A stretch of 64,000 nucleotides of DNA, from positions 1-64,000 of the forward strand of contig JAGTQC010000004.1 of the NCBI GenBank assembly GCA_018396535.1, given 5' to 3'. The DNA is from Candidatus Bathyarchaeota archaeon. GTDB lineage: Archaea; Thermoproteota; CALKCG01; B24; DRYS01. Made by a program: the position numbers and the translations under genes. Below are positions 63,172 through 64,000 of the stretch, piece after piece (within the stretch, counting starts at the first letter, position 1; each line of letters begins with the position of its first letter). Below the pieces are notes generated by a model. That model was given only the letters and a program-made list of their open reading frames with translations. It was not told where the DNA came from and made no database searches.

Positions 63172-64000
63172 CTAGGGAGGCGTAGCGTAGGCTATAGCCT
63201 CCTCCTCTATGGGAGGCTGCGGATACACGTATATATTGCCTTCATAGTTCCTGAGGATCACCTTATCCTTATCGAATGCTACTATATAGTTTGGTTGAAT
63301 CGGTATTTTACCCCCGCCGCCCGGAGCATCTATAACGTATCTAGGTATAGCTAAACCAGATGTATAGCCTATAAGCGATTCGAGTATCTTTATACCCGTC
63401 TCTACTCTGGTTCTGAAGTGGGATGCCCCCTTAACTAGATCCATCTGGAATAGGTAGTATGGCCTAACACGTATCTTTAATAGTTTATGTAGGAGTTCCT
63501 TCATAACCTTGGGGTCGTCGTTGACCCCCTTCAATAGTACGGATTGATTACCTAGTGGTATACCCGCATCTGCTAGTAATCCGCATGCTCTTTCACTCTC
63601 CTCCGTTATCTCTCTAGGATGATTGAAGTGTACGTTAACATATAGTGGATGATATTTCTTCAATATACTGCATAGCTTAGGGGTTATCCTTTGCGGTAGT
63701 GTACAGGGCATTCTAGATCCTATTCTTACAATCTCCACATGCTGTATAGCTCTAACCTTACCTAATATGCGATCTAGAGTCTCATCTGGAAGCATGAATG
63801 GATCTCCACCGGAGAGTAGTACATCTCTTATAGATGGGTTACCCTTGATATACTCTATCTGTTTAGCCCATTCATCCATAGACAACCTCGCAGGGGATCT
63901 TCCCACCATCCTCTTCCTAGTACAGAATCTACAGTATGTAGCGCATACGGTTGATACACACATAAGAACTCTATCAGGGTATCTATGAACTAAACCTGGT
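63172..64000 (-). CDS. kamA: Lysine 2,3-aminomutase (partial at right edge)
   Basis: The gene runs past the right edge. The frame continues upstream of the first internal ATG as [12 protein letters not shown], so the true start is outside. The radical SAM motif is [34 protein letters not shown] and the PLP lysine in [10 protein letters not shown] are present. The two aspartates that bind the lysine side chain in the clostridial enzyme appear conserved, in YLFQMDLV and VIDAPGG, so lysine is the likely substrate and beta-lysine the product. The tail after YPQPP is short. It leads an apparent unit with the ATP-grasp gene. Confidence 0.9.
   Translation of the reverse strand, partial: PGLVHRYPDRVLMCVSTVCATYCRFCTRKRMVGRSPARLSMDEWAKQIEYIKGNPSIRDVLLSGGDPFMLPDETLDRILGKVRAIQHVEIVRIGSRMPCTLPQRITPKLCSILKKYHPLYVNVHFNHPREITEESERACGLLADAGIPLGNQSVLLKGVNDDPKVMKELLHKLLKIRVRPYYLFQMDLVKGASHFRTRVETGIKILESLIGYTSGLAIPRYVIDAPGGGGKIPIQPNYIVAFDKDKVILRNYEGNIYVYPQPPIEEEAIAYATPP

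Noticed and set aside
1-64000. CRISPR array, insertion sequence or replication origin
   Set aside because: No regularly spaced repeats, no transposase frame with terminal inverted repeats, and no orc1/cdc6-linked repeat cluster were found on reading through.

Overview
The window looks like chromosomal DNA of a hyperthermophilic archaeon, most likely a member of the Thermoproteota (TACK) side of the archaea. The evidence is a full-length reverse gyrase, TFE, ribosomal protein L15e, an archaeal AspRS operon with GatCAB, archaeal phosphoglycolate phosphatase, CofE (coenzyme F420), archaeal CoaD, a geranylgeranyl reductase for ether lipids, a two-subunit aconitase-X (archaeal mevalonate pathway), leaderless-looking promoters with TATA boxes, and a tRNA-Leu with an encoded CCA. 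A methanogen-type (type II) seryl-tRNA synthetase argues against the best-known Sulfolobales or Thermoproteales but does not fix the lineage. Many starts are TTG or GTG.

Layout. 1-442: a truncated ribbon-helix-helix/coiled-coil protein begins 53 bases beyond the 3' end of tRNA-Leu, the usual place for an archaeal integrase, so an integrated element may lie to the left. 540-5834: a KaiC-like ATPase diverges from the operon aspS-gatC-gatA-gatB (tRNA-dependent Asn synthesis). 5901-10513: a radical SAM protein, two small Cys-rich proteins, and beta, gamma and delta genes of a sulfhydrogenase-type NiFe hydrogenase with no large subunit. 10751-13585: a cysteine synthase fused to a ParB/SerK-like domain, then a decayed MOT1-type molybdate/sulfate transporter. 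13710-19887: MFS transporter, Lrp regulator, thioredoxin reductase, a compact structured RNA candidate, a MocA-type oxidoreductase, VanZ-like protein and aconitase-X. 19965-29594: dehydrogenase, HIT protein, membrane metalloprotease, endonuclease III, phosphoglycolate phosphatase, and a reverse gyrase-tfe-DUF2110 gene run.

29729-37437: a heterodimeric ABC exporter, a second Lrp regulator, type II SerRS, cytidylate kinase-like protein, CofE and a short-tailed L15e. 37520-46315: GH36 galactosidase-like protein, DUF371-PCMT pair, FGGY kinase and 2-hydroxyacid dehydrogenase, a small regulator, geranylgeranyl reductase, CoaD and DUF1854. 46316-48433: an ABC exporter paired with that DUF1854 gene. 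48543-54635: a carbohydrate cluster (GH57, nucleotidyltransferase with a dead phosphomannomutase-like domain, GT4 synthase, wHTH, GalT). 54731-60266: a NEW3-domain surface protein with an ABC-2 exporter, then another GT4 enzyme. 60476-64000: a YkgJ-like Cys protein, two ATP-grasp D-Ala-D-Ala-ligase-like enzymes and a lysine 2,3-aminomutase cut by the right edge.

The strongest candidates for something new are the aminomutase/ATP-grasp locus, the ParB-cysteine synthase fusion, the structured RNA at 16599-16666, the altered L15e tail and the orphan hydrogenase module beside a decaying transporter. No CRISPR array or intact insertion sequence was seen.
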